64,000 bases of DNA from positions 143,480-207,479 of the forward strand of contig WELA01006564.1 in assembly GCA_009602735.1 (NCBI GenBank), in the 5' to 3' direction. Each line of letters begins with the position of its first letter. Position 1 is the stretch's first letter. Shown here in pieces: positions 35,785-47,877 of this stretch. The position numbers were made by a program, and so were the translations under genes. Source of the stretch: Mesotaenium endlicherianum (lineage: Eukaryota > Streptophyta > Zygnematophyceae > Zygnematales > Mesotaeniaceae). Below the pieces are notes generated by a model, which did not search any database, was not told where the DNA came from, and saw only the letters and a list, made by a program, of their open reading frames with translations.

Positions 35785-36408
35785 CTACTTCTTACTGCTA
35801 GTCAGCTTGGAGGGGCCACTATCTACATGTGCTATGTGCTTGTTGGTATGGTACTCCTCAAAGCAAGGCGCGGGGCAAAGCGCTACTCCACACGTTGCGC
35901 ACCAATAGCTAGGCCTCACCCTACTCTTCTCATGGCCTAGGTCATACAACTTGCTCCTGCACACTACACATCCTGGTCTAGAGCCTCCTGGAAGGTGCTC
36001 AGGGAAGTGTCTCCCTAGGAACCTGTCAATCCCAGCCCGCCCCGCACTCCAGCGAAAGCGCCTCCCCTTATGTGGATCATGGAAGTCTGTCATCTCCGCT
36101 ACAACATCTAACATGAAGGGATACCTGTCACTCTCAGGATGGGCCAGGTTGTAGAGGATGTAGGCATCGGCCAGGGCAGCATCAAATAGACCCCAATATA
36201 GTTTGTGCCACCACTTTAAGCTCACAGCAGAAGTCTCGACAAAGAACTTATCTCTCACACAGAGCTTGTAAAATTGATCAACAGCGTCTTTGTGTGTTTT
36301 GTAGTGCACCACAATGTTTGGAGAAGTTATGGTTAAGGAGAAATTATGGTTATGGAGCAGTTGCCCTTCTCCTCCTCTCCCTTTTCTCATTTTTAACAGT
36401 AGGAACAA
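35785..36408 (-). pseudogene. piggyBac transposase C-terminal fragment with PGBD-type zinc finger
   Basis: The fragment reads, in its first half, VVHYKTHKDAVDQFYKLC...KWWHKLYWGLFDAALADAYILYN, the segment that follows the last catalytic Asp in piggyBac (DDE_Tnp_1_7) transposases. It ends with the C-terminal Cys-rich finger (CVVCRSKL...YWCATCGVALCPAPCFEEYH). The upstream catalytic Asp-bearing part is absent, so it cannot catalyse transposition. The first 30 codons run through an imperfectly duplicated short sequence and are probably not native. The frame ends at a TAA in the left part of the transposon. Confidence 0.8.
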
Positions 36409-36931
36409 TGAGCATCAGCTGCTTACCTCTTCCGGTGTCAGGCCTGCCCCTCTTCCTCATAATATCCTCCTCCTCCTCCTCCTCCTCCTCCTCTTCCTCC
36501 TCATCCTCCTTATCCTCCTCACCATCACTAGACCTTGGCTGTGAGTCATCATTTGGATCTTGGGAGGACGAAATTAGACTGTGACCCTCATTCTCCCTCG
36601 AATTTGAAAGCAAAGAGGCCCCTGAGGAAACCAAGCCAAAACGAACTACATGCGGCTCGGAATAAAACCAGGACTCTTCAGGCACTGTAGATAGGTACTG
36701 CCTGACCTGCCATGCCTCCCATTGCTTCTTTTCTTTGTCATACAACACTTCTATGAGCCATGAGTTCTCCTTTTTAGTACTCACAACCTCTTTTCTCACA
36801 ATTCCGACTAAGAAAAACTCTATGTAATACTGTCCAAATGTCTTTTTCGCCCATGCATCTCCCCAGAAGGTGGCAGGGATGAGTAATTTACCACCCACAA
36901 CTATTTTTGGCGCATTTGAAGAAGAAGCCAT
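36350..36931 (-). pseudogene. piggyBac element N-terminal ORF, acidic with AT-hook-like end
   Basis: The frame starts at an ATG at 36931 about 275 bp inside the right terminal repeat. Residues about 20-80 (WGDAWAKKTFGQYYIEFFLVGIVRK...WEAWQVRQYL) have the look of a small Tudor/SH3-like barrel; that is a guess from pattern. A Glu/Asp run encoded by a CTC repeat (36465-36510) follows, then RKRGRPDTGRGKQ, which resembles an AT-hook. It probably represents the N-terminal end of the transposase gene before the core was deleted. Confidence 0.5.
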
Positions 36932-37549
36932 GGCTCTAAGAGCTTTTTAGTGACCTCGGGTATGACAGAAATTTCGTTGTGAACCTGAACTTTGAACCTC
37001 CTTCTTTTTACTCTAACTTTGTCGTTAATGATCGGAAGACCATTTTGCATTTTTTCGCCTAAGGTTCAAGTTTGTACGGTTCGTTTGAGCCATAGATTGT
37101 ACCAGTTGGTCAACTGTAGCACCCTGGAGGTCAGCGCTGAAAAATGGGGGTTAGCTAGACCATATATGGTCCGAGGACCATATATGGTCCGATGGGATAC
37201 CTAGTGTTAACAATCCTCGTGGAAGCGAAAGCGAAAACTAAAGTAGAATTTGTACTTGTGAGAGTTGCACTCACAATGACTTTTGCAAGTATACATACTT
37301 GCACAACATGAGGCACTAGAGTGCTTTGAGTCACCACCTAGGGCACTCGTTCATGTTCAACGAAAACAGGCGAAGGGGAATAACCCGTTCGGCTGAATGC
37401 TCGTAACGCGCAGTTTGGCCGTTTGGAGACTTTTTGACAATTTCCGAAAAATTGTTTCTCGCCAAACGGGCATTTTCGCTTTCGCGCGACTTTTCGAAAA
37501 GTTGCGACTGTCAGCGAGGTCGCGTACATATTCATCGGACATGAACCGG

Positions 37550-38106
37550 TAGTTTATATTAACTACTTGGCCAAGTTGATTAGGTGTGAATAAATTGAAC
37601 GAAAGGTCGCGGGTTTGAATCTACCAAAACAAAAGTAACTTTGCATTTTGTGTTTCGTTTGACTTTTTACGACTGTCGCGGAATCGCGCCACGTCAACCG
37701 GGAGGTCGCGGGTTTGATTGCGACCGGTGGCTCCCTTAGGCCATAACTTGGTGTTTTTCTTTCAAGTTAATGACGCGTTGTTAATAAAAAACAATGACTC
37801 TTCATTATTCGAAATAATAACATTCAAATAAATTAATCAATCCGTAATTGATTAAGTTATACCATCATAATTGATCAAAGTAACCCCATGATAAATTGCG
37901 TTATACTTCTGCAAATTTATCGAGTTATTTTACAATTCTTTTTGCAATAGTAGTTTGGTCATTTCGCCAATCGATTGGGAATTAGTCGGCACACGTGTGC
38001 GGCAAATAGTTCAGCAAACTTCAACCTTATACAAATAAAAAGTATAACGTCTTTTAGGTAATTAGAAAAACGTTCTAAATACGTCTAGAAAGCTTAGATC
38101 GTTACA
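37550..38106 (-). repeat. LTR-like sequence of a minus-strand chromovirus remnant
   Basis: On the minus strand a purine tract (AAGGGCGGAGAAG, about 38107-38119) is followed by TGTAACGATC, the same first ten bases as the miniature element's LTR. The left limit is uncertain. Two T-arm-like strings (CGCGGGTTTGAATC near 37605; CGCGGGTTTGATTG near 37707) lie inside or next to it. Confidence 0.45.
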
Positions 38107-38245
38107 CTTCTCCGCCCTTAAAAGAACTTAACGTATGCGTCAAGCTTGAGTCTTTCAAGTATTATTTGTTAATATTGGCCATAGAGAGCGTGAAGCACAG
38201 TTCGAGCGAAGGGCGATTGCATCAAACAGGGACAAAAAAGATTGA

Positions 38246-38533
38246 TTATTTGGCCGCGATTCTTCTGCGTTTGATCATTGGCTTACAAATTGCGCTCGGT
38301 AGCGCACCTGCCTGGGCACAGAGGTATTGAGCGCGAGTCCATCTTAACCAATACTGTTGAACCAGGTCCCTACAATTTTGTAGAATTTTGTCCTGCGGTT
38401 CATACGAATGCCAACTGGAATTGTAGTCGAGCCATTTGATCAAAAGTTCCATGCGTGGAGTCTTATGACGGGTGTACCAATGTCCAATGGTATCCTCTAC
38501 ATCCCAGACTATGTCGTCTTGCTCGAGTTGCAA
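38246..38533 (-). pseudogene. Chromodomain fragment of a chromoviral integrase
   Basis: The minus-strand frame reads WDVEDTIGHWYTRHKTPRM then ELLIKWLDYNSSWHSYEP, a chromodomain with its aromatic positions, followed by a basic tail. It lies just before a purine tract and LTR-like sequence on the same strand, the normal position at the end of chromoviral pol. No integrase core is recognisable upstream. Fossil. Confidence 0.7.
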
Positions 38534-39152
38534 TTATACTAAAGAGTGCAGTAGCATATCAATAAGAAAGCTTCGAAAAATTAGTGTATATTGTGAGTAG
38601 AAAGAAACAGCTCACAAATGAAATAGGATGAAGGATCTTTTTATTATGAACTCGTAGAAATTTATAGAAGTGAAAAATGATCAGTAACGAAGAAGTTATG
38701 CCTATTTATAATTTTCTACGACGACCGCTCGCCCCTAGGAGGGAGGGCCGCTTGGCAACGAAATTTCGAAGTGTTTATCAAATCATCCCTTTCGAAAAGG
38801 CCTGATCAGTCTCATTCGACGTGTCGGGCCGATTTGACGTCCACATGCATGCATCGAAGTATCTAGAATAAACTAACTTAGGCATGCCGGGCTAAACCAA
38901 AATTTCTTGATAAATTGACTTGGTCAGCAGTCCGCGTCAGCCGAAATTACGCTCGAATTCACTCTAACGGTCAATCCGACGGCCGCGCTCACCGCAAATT
39001 AAGATCAGTCGTCGACCAACCTTAAAACTAAAAACAATTCAAAAATTCATAATTTTCTCAATACTTAACCAAATTTGACAAATTTTATAGCAAAATGACC
39101 ACAAAAATGCACGCTACAATCCTACGACCTTACACACTTGCAATTTCCAGTG

Positions 39153-39950
39153 TGTAATGAATCAATATAATTGATAGTGTAATATTCATTTAGATATAAT
39201 AGGTAATCAAGTTCAGTTTGCTGAACTTCAACTAATGTTAAGTCTGCTGGACTTTTTAGTATTATTTTGAATAATGACTTAGCCAAGAGGAGCATGCTGA
39301 AGTCTCCATTGGTCAGCTTGCTGACATATTCTTTGACAATCAGCTGACTGCCGTACTCGGTATCAGTGAATTGCCTAGTTATGCATCTAAGTGTGATATG
39401 CTAGATGACTGACCAGATGACACCCATGGGGTGGATGGCGATTTGGGATGATGGGAGATGGCTGTGGATTTGGTTAGCCAAGGTCCTACTGACGTGGTTA
39501 ACTCTTGGGTAGGCGGTGCCATCGCACTTGCAGTTGAACAATGAACTCATTTCATGTACACAATTTAGGTCATGCTCTCGAGTTTGGCATTCGGAAACGA
39601 AGCCAACTCTCTTGTACCTCTTATTGAGAGAGATGTGAATCCAAGGCGAGAAGCCCTTGATACAAACTGCCTTCTAATTTGGCTCACACATTCTTTGAGA
39701 GCCAACTGACCGCCTTAAGGCAATTCACTGATATTGCGTATGGCAGTCAAACTGTCAAAGAATGTGTCAGGAAGTTGACCTAGAGTGCACATCAGCCAGC
39801 TGCTTCCAATTGAGCCATTATACTCAATAACACTAAAAGTCAAACAGGCTTGATATTAACTGTAGTTCAGCGGACTAAATTTAACTTACTAATATATTTA
39901 AATGAATATTATATCTATCAACAATACTAATTCATTGTACCATTGTAACA
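39153..39950. repeat. Inverted pair of LTR fragments of the E3/E4 family
   Basis: The left arm (39153 to about 39660, plus) begins TGTAATGAATCA and contains the GGTTAACTCTTGGGTAGGCGG block of the E3 LTR. The right arm (about 39680-39950) is a related LTR start in reverse orientation, ending CTAATTCATTGTAC. The outer 250 bases of the two arms match each other as inverted repeats with moderate divergence. It may be one LTR inserted head-on into another or a fold-back derivative. Confidence 0.65.
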
Positions 39951-42900
39951 AAGACTTTTGACTTGACTTGTATTGCTTATGCCGCTGATGCATGCTTGAG
40001 CTCTTAACGCACAACATAAATGTAAACCTATGTGACACAAGGTGTACCACTTGTCTACCATATGCTTTTACTTGCTTTCACTAGCTTTCTCTAGTGACTA
40101 TACCAGGCTTTACCCCGCTTTCATTTGACCCTCATCGACATACCCATGGTAATTATCGAGGAGATGTCACCCTTGCGTCTAGCAATGAACACCTTTACCA
40201 AAATGTATGCCTCGTTGAAATGGGGAAGGGTGCAGGGTAACCTGCAAGTGGAAGTGTGTACGAGGATCTTTCCTTGTGGCGTATACAAGGCGAAGTTGCT
40301 GTAAGGTGTGCCATTCTTGCAAGAGGAAGACGGACTACATGAGAGAGGAGTAGAACAACTCTTACTTGGTTAAGAAAAGTCGCGACTGGCGTACAAGAGA
40401 GATGTAAGGTGAAAGCTTTCAACATTTTTATACTTACTAATAACACTTCCCCTCTAGTGTTGTCTTTAGCCAAGTATCTATAAAACCTCCTGTTATGGCT
40501 CCACCACGTAGGTGACCTTGCCTTGTTGGACAAGTTAGCGTAATAATTGACACATGATTATACTCTCTTAATTTTTTCAACACACAATTGTTATATTTCT
40601 TGCGGAGTTTCTGGACATCTCACGAGCATTTTAGCAGTCCAGCAATTGTACATAAGTTTTAAGTGTTGTCCTAGTCATTGGATTTCAATCGTATTTTTGT
40701 CATTTCTCTTGTCACGGTCGTTGAAGTGATTGTGTGACACTTCAAATCCACTAAAAGCTCCCAAAAGTCATACCTTTCCTAATAATAATCATCTACAAGG
40801 CCATGAAGCTCAACGTCTTTTATAAGTTGCACCCTGTGCATGTAACGTGCTAAATATTGTTCAAACTACACTTTCACATTCTTACATCATCCGTTTCCTC
40901 ATAATGCGATGTCCTTGGCGCATTCTAATGACAAGAAGCTGCGTATGAGGAATCTAGCTCATATATGACCTTTAAAAACATAACATATCAGGTACAAGCC
41001 TTCAACTGCTCCAAGATGATGTCCGATATTCCAAATCTGCTCTACACGTAGCAAAAGTTCCATGGCACATGCCATTGATTGTTGCAACGGGCCCGGAGTC
41101 CAACGAGGCAAAAAGCCCGAATGGAGCCAGCAGGGCATTGATCTCCATCCGGCGACACCCAGCTCCCTGCAACGGTCCATAATTGCCTCGTGCTTGTGCG
41201 CATGCGCCAAGGGGGTAGAAAAAAGCGAGGAAAAACGGGGAGAGGTAGGGAAGGAGAGCGGAGGAGAACGCATCTATACCTTTTGCTTTTGATTGTTTTT
41301 TTCTCTTTATGCTTCGAGTAAGCGTGTTTCAGGAGGCTAGGATGGGGCGGAGGTAAAGAGGAGAGAGAAAATGCATGTCTTCTTTTGCTTTGCCTTCCTC
41401 GGCACCTGCGCAGGCGTGCATTTCTTTGGGGTGCCAAGAGAGGAGTTACTAGGGTTCTATATTTGTTTCAACTACAATTGTGTGAAAGTGGAAAATCTTT
41501 TGAGTGGAAGTGCTCGTCCACTTGTGATCCCGTTGATGCAGGTGATCTGATAGCCGATTGCTCCATATTTATGCTAAACTTCCAACTTTAGCAAATTGGC
41601 ATATGTGATATATCAAGCTTCGTTTCATAGACCGTCGTGTTGGCCACATTAACCACTCTCAATTTGGACGTCTTAGCACCCAATACGATTCATTCAAACA
41701 CTCTTGCTACGTACATTTCAATACAACAAAAGCCTCTATTCTAGGTCCTAACTCTTCTGACAAAGATTCAAAATAAACCCCGATGCGTTTAGTTCCAAGT
41801 TACAGATGCAAAACGATCTTAAGAAGAGTTAGTGTCGATCTTCATAAAAATAAGTCAAGGACAAACACAAGTGCATATCGTTTGTTAAGTATGCTCCAAG
41901 ATTCTCATGCCAAAATTCTTGAAGATGCTTCATACTAAGTGGAAAATAGACAACTATACTATCAGATGCATACTACACAACATTGACTAACAAGCACCAT
42001 CAAAGGTGTTCTTCTCCATGACCTGATGCTTCCTCGGTTCACCACTGTGATGCTTCCTTGGTTCAACACTATGGAGCATAGGGGAACGCCATGGATGGCA
42101 CCTTACCTGTCCATCTTCGCCTTCATCATGTATTCTTGCTCACTCATGAATGCGCATGCCACTCTGATGTGTCCAAAAGGTTCTGCAGCACTACGTGACA
42201 CCACAAGCCCACTTTCGTCTGGCCAAGAAAAAGTCACAACGATTGCGAACTTGAGATGAACTAAAAGCCCGTTTGAGTTGTAGAATGAAGAGAAAAGCAA
42301 AACCTTCTCAACAATCTGCCAAGCTGTGCGAAAGAGACTGCCATTGATCAGAACTTGTCTCAACTCCATTACGATCCACTCTCTCACACCGGGCTTGGAG
42401 CTGCCACGACGAAGCTGCCACCTTAGGGGACACAGGCTAAAACGGCCACATAGGCGTGCACGCTCACGTTGAAGACCGCACCTGCATTTCCTAGTTTGGA
42501 GCAGCTGGAGCCAAGAGAAGCGAAAAGCTACGAGCTTACACACTTGGCACAAAGCTGTGGACTCAAGGACTGTCGTCCATGCAGGTGGCGGCCCCTGAGC
42601 TTACCAATGGCACCGACAGGTGCCAGCTTGTGTGGCGTCATGTAGGAGGTAGGGTTCCAAGTTTGGGTTGAAGAGGATCAGGTTGCATGCAGAGAGCGGA
42701 AGCAGATTGAGAGAGGTTGTAAAGCATAAGCTTTGCATTGGGTAAAATGGATGATCCGAAGCTTCATGCTCCCTCAATATTGCATTCAGGAGGCTTTGGG
42801 GTGCCTCTGGCACCTCGTAGGAATTGCGAGAGCCCTACATCTGGACGCAGATTCGCACGTGCCCTGCCAGTGATTTCTGAATCAGAACGCAAAATGGCCG

Positions 42901-45224
42901 AGAAGATGGAGTCAGCAGTCGCGACAAACAGCCTAGATGGAGAAACAAAATCACGGAGGTAGGAGGAGAGGAGGGCAAGAGCGATGGCAGTAGGCCATGG
43001 TGGAGAGCAAGGAGAGGGAGGAGCGCGGGATGCCCATGTGCCCGACAGAAAGTTCACAAGCATGGCAACAGGACAAGAAGCAGAGGGAGGAGAAGGTGCA
43101 GGCAATGCTGATGATGCGAAGCATCTTGACGGGCTAATGCAGAGTTGACTAAAAGGACAGGTGTTTATCACTTGCTATTCAAACTGTCAATCTTGCAGGG
43201 AATATGCATGATGCGAAAGGGGCAGAACTTCTGAAACAAGCAGTGCGTAGGCAAGGAGGGGAGGGACTGCTAACAGAAGTTTGCGGAGAGCATTCTGGAG
43301 GGGGGGGTAGAGCATCGGGCGCTACCGCGAGTGAGGAGGAAGACCAAAAGTAGGGCATGCACCCCCCCGCCCTGGCCCTCCCCAGTCTCCCCAGCCCCAC
43401 CGCCCCACCCTTCCCTCTTCCTCCTCTTCCCTCCAAGGCAGGTCATAGTGAGCACTGGCATGCACGCCACCCAAACAGCAGCCAGATGCCCTTGCACGGC
43501 ACATATGTGGGAGCATGCTGCCACTGCCAGCTGGCGCATACTAGGTATGCGTAAATTGCACCTGCGAGCGGGCAAATCGCACTGACTATGCATGGCGTCT
43601 CTAACATGGCCTCACGCTTTCGCTCTAAATATTCGGAGGATGCTCTAGTTTGCCAATCACTAAATACTTTCTAACGTGAGTAAAGTTATTTTCACACAGT
43701 TCCTCATGGAGCTATTGCTGTAATTCCTCTGCAAGCAGCAGACGGAAACAAGACCAGCAATGACTCATATTCCTCATCGACCCATCTGGTTACATACAGC
43801 GATACCTATACAGAAATGTGCACGATGCACGGGATGAAAAGCTCTATACATAGCTGCCTACGGATGGAAGTCATCAAGGGACACGCTCGCAGCATTTCTG
43901 CGCCACGAGAGAGGGGGACCAGACATGACCGAGTCAGCATCCTTCCCATTCTCCGCTCGCAAAGTGCTCCGACCCCACTGAGCCTGAGTGTGAGGCAGCC
44001 GGCTTCCACTCTCAGCCGTGAGACACCATCTTCACTTCCAACAAGCAGCACACCTTATGATTATGTGTTACTCTGAAATTGGTCCTCCATCGCATGCTGG
44101 AACCAGCCTCTGTAGCGTCTTTAAATCGCCCCAAGCCAAACTCATTTGTCACACGCATTCGAGGGTCACAATTTCTCTGGGTATCCACCTCCACCGCATC
44201 CTCCCACCCCTCTCTGATCCCCTGCTACATTGGACCACCTTAGAGATGCTGCAGCAGCTGCGGACAGGGGAACAAGATTGGCAGAGAACGTCAGCTGGAG
44301 GGTTGGGTCAGTTCTTTTACTTGCAGCATATTGAAAGCTGCGGCACTTGTGAGCTGGAGGGGGGGCGGGGGGGGAGGAGGGATTGGAGTGAGATGGAGTC
44401 AGCTGGCCGGTTAGGGTGAGTATGTTGTACACACGGTTGGGCACGGCTGATCTATGCAAGCTTGGGTCAGTAGAGATTTCCTGCCAGTTTGTTCGCAGAA
44501 AAGATCCAGGAACTTGACCACAGTGGACCCCCAAAAACTCGTGGCGCCATTAAGCAGATAGGAGAATCAGAGCTCAGGGCGCAAGCGCCACACATCAGTC
44601 AGCACATAATCTCAACCATCTACTAACGAGGATATGTTCTGAAAATAATTTTCCAGGAAAGAGCACGGCAAGTTCCTTCTGGTGCATGCGGAGATGATGT
44701 GTTTATGGACAAGCTCAGGCGAAGTCCAAGTATAGGAGCCAGTGATCGGGAAGCTTGCCGCTTGCAGCCTCTCGCATATCGTGCTTTCATGCGGTGGAAG
44801 GCAAGACGTGAGGGACCAGCTTAAAATAATACTGGAAAAAGTAGGAACATGCTTCTTAATATAGACACAAAACAAATGTGTTTTGTACTGAGAACCTAAG
44901 ACCTCCAGTTCCTGCTTGCATATTAACGCTCTGGCGCTAGCTGAACGTCAAGAAAAAAGAAAGAAGCAATAAGAATGATAATATGGGTCGTCGAGCGACG
45001 TCTGTACTCTCGGTTCTTGAGCGCGTTGAACTGATCGAGGTCGATTAGAGGTCAGATACATCGACTCTGGCTATATACAGTTCCGTCAAAATTCTCATCC
45101 GAGCCCTTCTCTGGGAGCGATATCAATCAATTTTTAATTTTGTGACAACTCATCGACCAGGCTCTAACCATTGCATTACAACCAATTTACCTTAGCATCT
45201 ATCCAGTAGCTCCTTTCTGTGATC
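39951..45224. other. About 5.3 kb with no recognised gene
   Basis: I cannot name any coding region here. A minus-strand open stretch at 42107-42552 ends at a good GT donor (ACAG|gtaagg) and has protein-like composition, and a plus-strand one at 42738-42960 also ends near a donor; both are possible exons without recognised homology. The part around 43260-43480 is C/G-rich and low in complexity. The last 150 bp include TATATA at 45072-45077, a possible TATA box for the reductase gene. Confidence 0.35.
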
Positions 45225-47877
45225 ATGAGTGTACTTAATCTGTCGTCTACGATCTCGAGTTTCACGGCCTCCTCGCTAGGTCGTAAGAGCACCATTGTCT
45301 GTGAACAAGCTCAACGCGCACCAGCTTGCTCTGTCAAATTTCTTCGTCGCTTAGGCCTTCTCGGCTCCACCTTAGCTTTTACCTCTTCCTCTCTGATTGG
45401 CAGTCGCATTGAGACATCGTTTGCACTAACCTCATCCCCACAAAGCTCCAACAGGCAGGCGCAAAAGGTTATGGCCCTTGCGTCACCTGTGGAGGTGCTC
45501 GTCAAAGCTGCTGTGGGGGAGCCTGACAAGCTTGGCGATTGTATGTATTCAGTGAAACCTATAGCTCTGTGAAGATGCATAAGTGCAATTTGCTTTCGAT
45601 TCAAATTATATTCGTCAACTTGGCTCGTCATATGGAACTCCATCATACTACACACTGATGCAGAGGCAAATTTGTTGATGCATGAGTTTCTGTTCCTTTT
45701 TTGCAGGTCCTTTTTCGCAAAGGGTGCTCTTGACTTTAGAGGAAAAGAAGATCCCTTACGAGGCCAAGTATATTGATTCAGATAACAAGCCCCAGTGGTG
45801 AGTATACTGTCGCCCTCATATGTATTGCATGAGACTGACTCTCGCTTAAGCGATTCTAGAGAATCTCCAGCTGTAATTGGTCGCCTTCTCAACGGGCATC
45901 AGAGGAAGTTACAGCTGAGTAAATTGATGAAAATTGACATGGTTACAATATATTTATCATGAATAGAGGTACATACAACCTGCAGGAGGTAGTCCACTTG
46001 AATTCCTTACTCCTACTATATTAAAAACAAATCTGAAGTTTGCGTGAGCATGTCTGCAAAGTAATTGGGCACGTCTCTTCCCTTCTCCCTGCAGGTTCTT
46101 GGACGCTAATCCGGAGGGCAAAGTGCCCGTATTGAAGCACAAGGATGCATGGGTGGCTGACTCTGATGTAATTACGAAAATTTTGGAGGAAGAGGTGTCA
46201 GAGCCATCACTGCAAGTCCCAGAAGAAAAGGCATCTGTGTAAGCATTATCCTTGACTTATATTACCTTTTGTCTTGGATTTAGAAACAAGGCACCCAAGT
46301 TGTGTAATGTTTGCCGGTCAATGTCTCCTCACCTTACATCATCATACGACATGGAATTTCCAATGGTGGCTTTCCTGTCGAAGTCGAACATTGTTTATTA
46401 CTCCATGCCTTCTGTCTAACTATCCTGCCAGTTTAATATCGACAGGGATCTATGCTGTGCGCTATGCGCCGCATGCTCAAATCTCTTGAGGTGTAATTAG
46501 GAGCATCTGGTGCCTTGTAACAAGTACATTTTTTGGAAGTCCTATCGTAGTCATCATGTGAACGTTGTCTCCTTCTATCTAGCAGGGGATCAAAGCTCTT
46601 TCCAAGCTTTGTGAAGTTTCTGAAGAGCAAGGATGCCACCGATGGAACAGAGGGAACGCTCGTATCTGAGCTGACAGCCTTGAACGAGCACCTGAAGGAG
46701 AATGTGAGACTACTCTTGCCCTCATCTTCTTGCTCTTCCACTTTCTGGTGGTCGCTCTCATCCACTTCACTACATTTGTATGCTGTGTGGGCGACAGAGG
46801 AGACACCTTGGCCATGTTTGACCATGTAAGTTGTATCAGTGGCTTCAATATCACTTAGTAATTTGTTTGCAGAATTACAATTTGTAGTATACTGGTGGCA
46901 AATTTCGCCCAAATGTCACCTATTCTATCGTGAGAACTAGAAGGTTGTCTGTTGCCTTGAAATTTTGTGTTTGTGATTTTGGTAATTTGTGGTCCATGAG
47001 CATGCTCTATTTGATGACAATCAGCACTTTCTATGATGTACCTGCTTCTTGTGCACCCTGCATTCGTTCACGCTGATTGCTATCATCAGGTTTCTGCGTG
47101 AGTCAATCAGTATGTTGCCAGTGTCATTTGCGCTTCGGAGCGGGTATAGGCATTTCCGTGAGGTGTCCCTCAGCAGTTTGCAGTTTGTGCTTGTTTTTTT
47201 GTATATAGCATCTTTACTCTGTGTTGTTCTGTCTGCCCGCTTGCGTCTTTGCAGGGCCCCTTCGTGAATGGCGAGAGTGTTAGCTCTGTCGACGTGAGCT
47301 TAGTTCCAAAGCTGTACCACGTGGAGACTGCTCTGAAACACTACAAGGATTGGTTCATTCCACAGGACCTGACGCACGTCCACGATTACCTCAAGGTGGG
47401 GACCTCTCCACCATCTCCTTTTGTGCTCTTGGCAGGTGTTACGAATGAAGGTGCTTCTTAAAGCCGTGAAAAGTGCATAACACTACTTCAGCTCTGGTAT
47501 ATCTTATGCCTCTTTGCGTGCACGCTTAGGAGGGAGGAACTAGGGTTCAGCTCTTTTTACTCCTGGTTGAGATGCAAGCTGACGTACATTCTTGTGTCAC
47601 CATGAAAAGCAGTATAAGCAAAAGTGAAGGATTCAGGAGCCTACTTTTGGTCGGTCGGCTGTATGCTATGTGCTCCAGACAATCTAAAATTGGATTGCAA
47701 GATATTGAGTCTATGGAAGGGGGCATGGAACATCTTCGTTTGGTGAGGTTTGTGTTTTGGAATGTTGATGAGTACTTGTTTGAGTGCCTGCAGGCGTGGA
47801 AAAGTAGAGACAGCTTCAAGAAGACTGCTGCTCCTACTGAGGTGGTTATTCGTGGCTGGGCCAAGCATTTAGCGTAA
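45225..47877 (+). CDS. DHAR: Dehydroascorbate reductase, probably plastid-targeted
   Basis: Six exons with GT/AG introns: 45225-45540, 45707-45797, 46095-46238, 46586-46703, 47255-47395, 47794-47877, making 297 residues. The enzyme reduces dehydroascorbate to ascorbate with glutathione in the ascorbate-glutathione cycle. The GST-like fold starts about residue 88 (VEVLVKAAVGEPDKLGDCPFS); the catalytic Cys106 of CPFSQR is encoded across the first splice junction. Further family marks are LLTLEEKKIPYEAKYID, WFLDANPEGKVPVLK, the SVDVSLVPKLYH helix and a C-terminal VVIRGWAKHLA. The first about 80 residues are Ser/Thr/Arg-rich and low in acidic residues, as in plastid transit peptides, and soluble family members are about 210-215 residues, so the extra length fits targeting. 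An in-frame Met83 could give a cytosolic form. Confidence 0.92.

Larger units (their letters stand above)
35103..37210 (-). mobile_element. piggyBac-type DNA transposon, internally deleted
   Basis: TTAA target duplications lie at 35103-35106 and 37207-37210. The terminal inverted repeats match at 13 of 14 bases (left CACTAGGTCTCCCA; right, read inward, CACTAGGTATCCCA). TTAA duplication is the hallmark of the piggyBac superfamily. Inside, on the minus strand, are an N-terminal ORF (36931-36350) and a C-terminal transposase fragment (36408-35785), but the catalytic DDE core between them is missing. A perfect 14-bp palindrome GACCATATATGGTC occurs once near the left end (35129-35142) and twice near the right end (about 37158-37189). 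Non-autonomous as it stands. Confidence 0.85.

Noticed and set aside
36294-36584. Plus-strand ORF with poly-Ser/poly-Leu
   Set aside because: It comes from the CTC repeat that encodes the acidic run of the piggyBac N-terminal ORF on the other strand.
37600-37720. tRNA genes or tRNA-derived SINEs suggested by CGCGGGTTTGAATC strings
   Set aside because: Only T-arm/B-box-like strings are present; no acceptor, D or anticodon arms at the right spacing were found.
43256-43593. Overlapping ORFs on both strands in a C/G-rich stretch
   Set aside because: Low-complexity composition with no domain and no splice support; long frames are expected by chance there.
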